Shown here one piece after another: positions 61,218 through 64,000 of a stretch of 64,000 nt of DNA. Made by a program: the position numbers and the translations under genes. Each line of letters starts with the position of its first letter. The stretch's first letter is position 1. The notes under the pieces were generated by a model. That model had not been told where the DNA came from and ran no database searches. It saw only the letters and a list, made by a program, of their open reading frames with translations. The DNA is from CAVVIO01 sp963748095 (lineage in GTDB: Bacteria > Bacteroidota > Bacteroidia > Bacteroidales > UBA10428), in the NCBI GenBank assembly GCA_963748095.1, contig CAVVIO010000033.1, positions 1 through 64,000 of the forward strand, given 5' to 3'.

Positions 61218-62512
61218 AATTTTCTTTTGTCGATTACCCGCTTTGCTTTCCCTTCACTACGCTCTATCGTTTTTGGTTCCACCAGTTTCACATCCACACT
61301 GATTCCGAGTGCACTTTCAATGTTGTTCTGTATTTTCTTGCGCAACGACTGAAGCTGGCTGATTTGATCCTGAAAGAACTGCTCTTCCACTTCCACTTGT
61401 AACTGTAGCGTGTCGAGATTATTAATTCTGTCGACCACCAATAAATAATGGGGTTTTGTTTCGCTCATCTCAAGCAATATTGTTTCTATTTGTGATGGGA
61501 ACAGATTAACACCCCTGATGATCAACATGTCATCGCTTCTTCCCGTACATTTTTCCATACGTGCCAACGTTCGGCCACAGCCGCACTTTTCATAATTCAA
61601 CCTTGTGAGGTCGCGCGTACGATACCGAATCAACGGCAATCCTTCCTTGGTGATAGTGGTAAATACCAGTTCGCCAAGACTGCCCTCCGGCAACACATCA
61701 CCTGTATCGGGATCGATAATTTCGGGAATGAAATGATCTTCGTTAACATGGAGTCCCCGTTGTTCAAGGCATTCGCTGGCAACACCGGGGCCGATCACTT
61801 CACTTAGTCCGTAAATATCGATGGCTTTTATTTTTAGTTTTTGTTCAATTTCCTTTCGCATGTTTTCGGTCCATGGTTCAGCGCCAAATACTCCTACCCT
61901 TAGCTTCAACTTGTCCCTGTCAATACCTGTTTCTTCTATTGACTCAGCCAGATAAAGGGCATATGATGGAGTACAGGCAATTACTGTACTGCCGAAGTCT
62001 TCCATCAGCTGCAGCTGGCGGCGTGTATTACCCCCGGAAATCGGAATAACAGCTGCACCGATTTTTTCCGCTCCGTAGTGCAATCCCAGGCCCCCGGTAA
62101 ACAGTCCATATCCGTAAGCTACCTGTATAAAATCCCTGCGATCGGCACCGGCGCAGGCCAATGTACGTGCCACCACTTCCGACCATGTACTCAAATCCTT
62201 GCGGGTATATCCCACAACAGTCGGTTTGCCGGTGGTTCCTGATGAAGCGTGTAGCCGTACAATTTCACTCATAGGTACGGCAAATAATCCGAAAGGATAA
62301 TTATCGCGCAAATCATCTTTGGTGGTAAAAGGTAACTTGTGCAGATCGTCAATGGTCCGGATATCTTCGGGGCCAACGCCTATCTGCTGCATTTTTTCAC
62401 GGTAATACGATACGTTGAAATATACCCTTTCTACTATCTCCTGCAACCTGATACTCTGGAGCTCGCGCATCTTTTCGCGGCTCATACATTCTATACTCTT
62501 ATTCCAGATCAT
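61214..62512 (-). CDS. Phenylacetate--CoA ligase family (PaaK-like)
   Basis: AMP-forming ligase that activates an aryl acid (phenylacetate, or indoleacetate and relatives) as CoA thioester. The 432 aa match PaaK: NVSYYREKMQQIGVGPEDI, DLRDNYPFGLF, the P-loop LHASSGTTGKPTVVGYT (about 88-104), YGYGLFTGGLGLHYGAEKIGAAVIPISGGNTRRQLQLM, IDIYGLSEVIGPGVASEC, GELVFTTITKEGLPLIRYRTRDLT and RSDDMLIIRGVNLFPSQIE. It lies three bases after the ACT-domain gene and overlaps the aminotransferase gene by four bases, so it is part of the same unit. Confidence 0.93.
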   Translation of the reverse strand: MIWNKSIECMSREKMRELQSIRLQEIVERVYFNVSYYREKMQQIGVGPEDIRTIDDLHKLPFTTKDDLRDNYPFGLFAVPMSEIVRLHASSGTTGKPTVVGYTRKDLSTWSEVVARTLACAGADRRDFIQVAYGYGLFTGGLGLHYGAEKIGAAVIPISGGNTRRQLQLMEDFGSTVIACTPSYALYLAESIEETGIDRDKLKLRVGVFGAEPWTENMRKEIEQKLKIKAIDIYGLSEVIGPGVASECLEQRGLHVNEDHFIPEIIDPDTGDVLPEGSLGELVFTTITKEGLPLIRYRTRDLTRLNYEKCGCGRTLARMEKCTGRSDDMLIIRGVNLFPSQIETILLEMSETKPHYLLVVDRINNLDTLQLQVEVEEQFFQDQISQLQSLRKKIQNNIESALGISVDVKLVEPKTIERSEGKAKRVIDKRKL

Positions 62513-62515
62513 TAG

Positions 62516-62983
62516 CTATTTCGAAATTTTATACAGATCATTTGCATTCAGCAGATCCAGGTTATGTTTTTTCAGGGTTTCAATAGCCAGTTCAGGATTA
62601 TTGGTACGCATTACAATTATCGATTTATCCCCTATAGTAAATGCATAGGTATATTCTATGCTAATGTTGATATCGGATAAAATATGCAGAATCCGGGCAT
62701 AATTTCCAGCTTCGCTGGGAGTAGTTACCGAAATCACATCGGAAAGATTCACTGTGAAAGATTTTTCTTTTAAAAGGGCTTTAGCTTTCTCCGGATCGGG
62801 AACAAGTAACCTTAAAATACCAAATTCGGAAGTGTCAGCTACACTTAAAGCAATTATTTTAATCTCTTCCTTACCCAATGTTTCCAGTACTTCTGTGAGC
62901 CTGCCCGATTTATTTTCCAGAAAAACGGATAATTGTTTAATTACCATGGTAATCGAAGATTTTAAGGGTTTATTTGTCAACAA
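62516..62983 (-). CDS. Double ACT-domain protein
   Basis: A small regulatory protein of two ACT domains, which usually bind amino acids. The likely start is Met13 (62947): VIKQLSVFLENKSGRLTEVLETLGKEEIKIIALSVADTSEFGILRLLVPDPEKA (first ACT) and VTTPSEAGNYARILHILSDINISIEYTYAFTIGDKSIIVMRTNNPELAIETL (second ACT). Proteins of this type are frequently encoded next to paaK-like ligases. A role as sensor of aromatic or branched amino acids for the operon is inference. Confidence 0.9.
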   Translation of the reverse strand: MLTNKPLKSSITMVIKQLSVFLENKSGRLTEVLETLGKEEIKIIALSVADTSEFGILRLLVPDPEKAKALLKEKSFTVNLSDVISVTTPSEAGNYARILHILSDINISIEYTYAFTIGDKSIIVMRTNNPELAIETLKKHNLDLLNANDLYKISK

Positions 62984-63069
62984 ACGCGGGCAAATTTCTA
63001 CCTTTAAAGGTGCCTAAGTTATTTATTTTATTTATTCGTTAAACTTTTCACGACCAATTAAGAAAGATT

Positions 63070-64000
63070 TTAAATAGTTAATTTTTTCGGCTTCTCCACC
63101 CTGATACGGGCGTCTACAGCGATAATATTTTCTTTGTTCCCAATCAGGGGATTCAGGTCTATTTCCTTGATCTCTGTTGCATAACGCAACAAGGATGACA
63201 GTCTGACAATGATCCCGGCAAATTTCTCTTCATGAATTCCCTCCTGCCCTCTTGCGCCCTGGATAATCCGGTAACTTCTAAGGCTTTTTATCATTGAAAA
63301 AGCTTCTTTAAAAGTGAGTGGTGCCAGTCCGGATGAAAAATCACCGAGTACTTCCACAAAAATACCTCCCAGTCCACAAATGATCACATGACCAAATCGG
63401 GGTTCGTATTTCGCACCGATAAACAATTCGGTGCCGGTATGCATTTTTTGAATCAGTACCGACGATACACCCTTGATCTTTACCATTCGCCTAAATTCAG
63501 CGGTAAGATGATGTTCCGATTTAATATTCAGTGTTACCCCGCCAACATCCGATTTATGCACTGGTCCTATTACTTTCATAGCCACCGGAAAACCAATTTC
63601 GCTGGCTACTACCAGCAACTGTTTCCTGGTTTTTGCCACGGCTTCTTTCACCACCGGAATACCAGCGGCCTCCAGTAATTGCTGGTTGATTTCAGGTGGC
63701 AGATAACCGTTATCCGATTGTTCTATAATTTTCCGTATTCGTGGTATATCCACTCCATCAAGGAATATTTTTTCTTCAGCCGGATAAGGTGTATTATATA
63801 CCTTAGTTAATGCCTGCCCCAGCAATACTTCATCGGGGAAGTTAACATGTTCCATCGATAAAAAATAACTGACTTCCTTATCTGCACTTGAAACAGAAGG
63901 CAATATCGGAAATATGGGTTTCTTACATGATAACATTTTTTCGTGAAGTACCCGGTAAGGGTCAAAAACATCGCTTAGTCCCGTGCTACCAAAAATAACG
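63070..64000 (-). CDS. ADP-forming acyl-CoA synthetase, 5' end outside the window
   Basis: It converts an acyl-CoA, ADP and phosphate to the free acid, CoA and ATP. The visible part is the C-terminal 309 codons. The frame stays open to the right edge, reading VIFGSTGLSDVFDPYRVLHE before the internal Met at 63936, so the ATG there is not the start. The end of the CoA-binding/ligase part is followed by an ATP-grasp domain (LEAAGIPVVKEAVAKTRKQLLVVASEIGFPVAMKVIGPVHKSDVGGV; VIICGLGGIFVEVLGD; KEIDLNPLI). This suggests a fused alpha-beta protein. It precedes the ACT gene by 86 bases. Confidence 0.9.
   Translation of the reverse strand, partial: VIFGSTGLSDVFDPYRVLHEKMLSCKKPIFPILPSVSSADKEVSYFLSMEHVNFPDEVLLGQALTKVYNTPYPAEEKIFLDGVDIPRIRKIIEQSDNGYLPPEINQQLLEAAGIPVVKEAVAKTRKQLLVVASEIGFPVAMKVIGPVHKSDVGGVTLNIKSEHHLTAEFRRMVKIKGVSSVLIQKMHTGTELFIGAKYEPRFGHVIICGLGGIFVEVLGDFSSGLAPLTFKEAFSMIKSLRSYRIIQGARGQEGIHEEKFAGIIVRLSSLLRYATEIKEIDLNPLIGNKENIIAVDARIRVEKPKKLTI

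Noticed and set aside
1..64000. CRISPR arrays, prophage genes, rRNA genes, integrases or restriction systems
   Set aside because: No regularly spaced direct repeats, no phage structural or recombinase genes and no rRNA signatures were found on either strand.

Overview
The window is AT-rich chromosomal DNA from a member of the Bacteroidota. The evidence is two SusC/SusD outer-membrane nutrient-uptake pairs with a SusE-type lipoprotein, an ECF sigma factor with a FecR-type anti-sigma factor, gldF/gldG, many Bacteroidota-type lipoproteins (Cys followed by Lys/Glu/Thr), tRNA genes without encoded CCA, and two promoters matching TTTG-N19-TAnnTTTG exactly. The family or genus cannot be fixed from the sequence alone.

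Layout. 1-12.7 kb (minus strand): a polysaccharide/nutrient uptake locus reading sigma factor, FecR, SusC-2, SusD-2, SusE, terminator, then SusC-1 and SusD-1. 12.7-13.6 kb: a tRNA-Ser cluster with two intact genes and one eroded remnant, each followed by the same terminator hairpin. 14-24 kb (mostly plus): HU, a TrmH-like methyltransferase, a LytTR regulator, HtpG, an aspartate-type aminotransferase, and an unusual pair of envelope proteins (beta-barrel plus 577-aa lipoprotein). 24-35 kb (mostly minus): methylglyoxal synthase with a periplasmic WD40 protein, a macrodomain protein, PheT, NadD-Gmk-YicC, and tryptophanase. 35.9-39.2 kb: pyruvate kinase, an HD hydrolase and a zinc alcohol dehydrogenase. 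40-43 kb: a multi-PAS histidine kinase with a receiver domain out of frame behind it. 43.6-50 kb (minus): FAH-family enzyme, exonuclease, DnaN, DUF4340 protein, GldG, GldF. 50-55.3 kb: a PagL-like lipid A deacylase and a GIN-domain lipoprotein facing a SurE-LpxB-SpoIID operon. 55.5-56.5 kb: an orphan sugar-binding protein. 57-64 kb (minus): an amino-acid fermentation operon.

How genes work together. The last operon combines an ADP-forming acyl-CoA synthetase (running off the right edge), a double-ACT protein, a PaaK-type aryl-CoA ligase, a PLP aminotransferase and a four-subunit 2-oxoacid:ferredoxin oxidoreductase. This reads as transamination of an amino acid, oxidative decarboxylation to an acyl-CoA with reduced ferredoxin, and ATP recovery as the free acid. 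Tryptophanase, methylglyoxal synthase and pyruvate kinase fit an anaerobic or fermentative lifestyle.

Two cautions. Several genes carry apparent single-base frame disruptions (SusC-2 near 8533, the kinase/receiver near 42578, the oxidoreductase beta subunit near 57863, and possibly SusD-1 at the left edge); because one is in a metabolic gene inside an otherwise intact operon, base-level assembly error is a serious explanation. Second, three large intergenic gaps (35.4, 39.2 and 43.1 kb) hold copies of one dispersed repeat into which short palindromes appear to have inserted; this is the most unusual non-coding structure here. I found no prophage, CRISPR array, rRNA gene, insertion sequence with a transposase, or clear new defence system.
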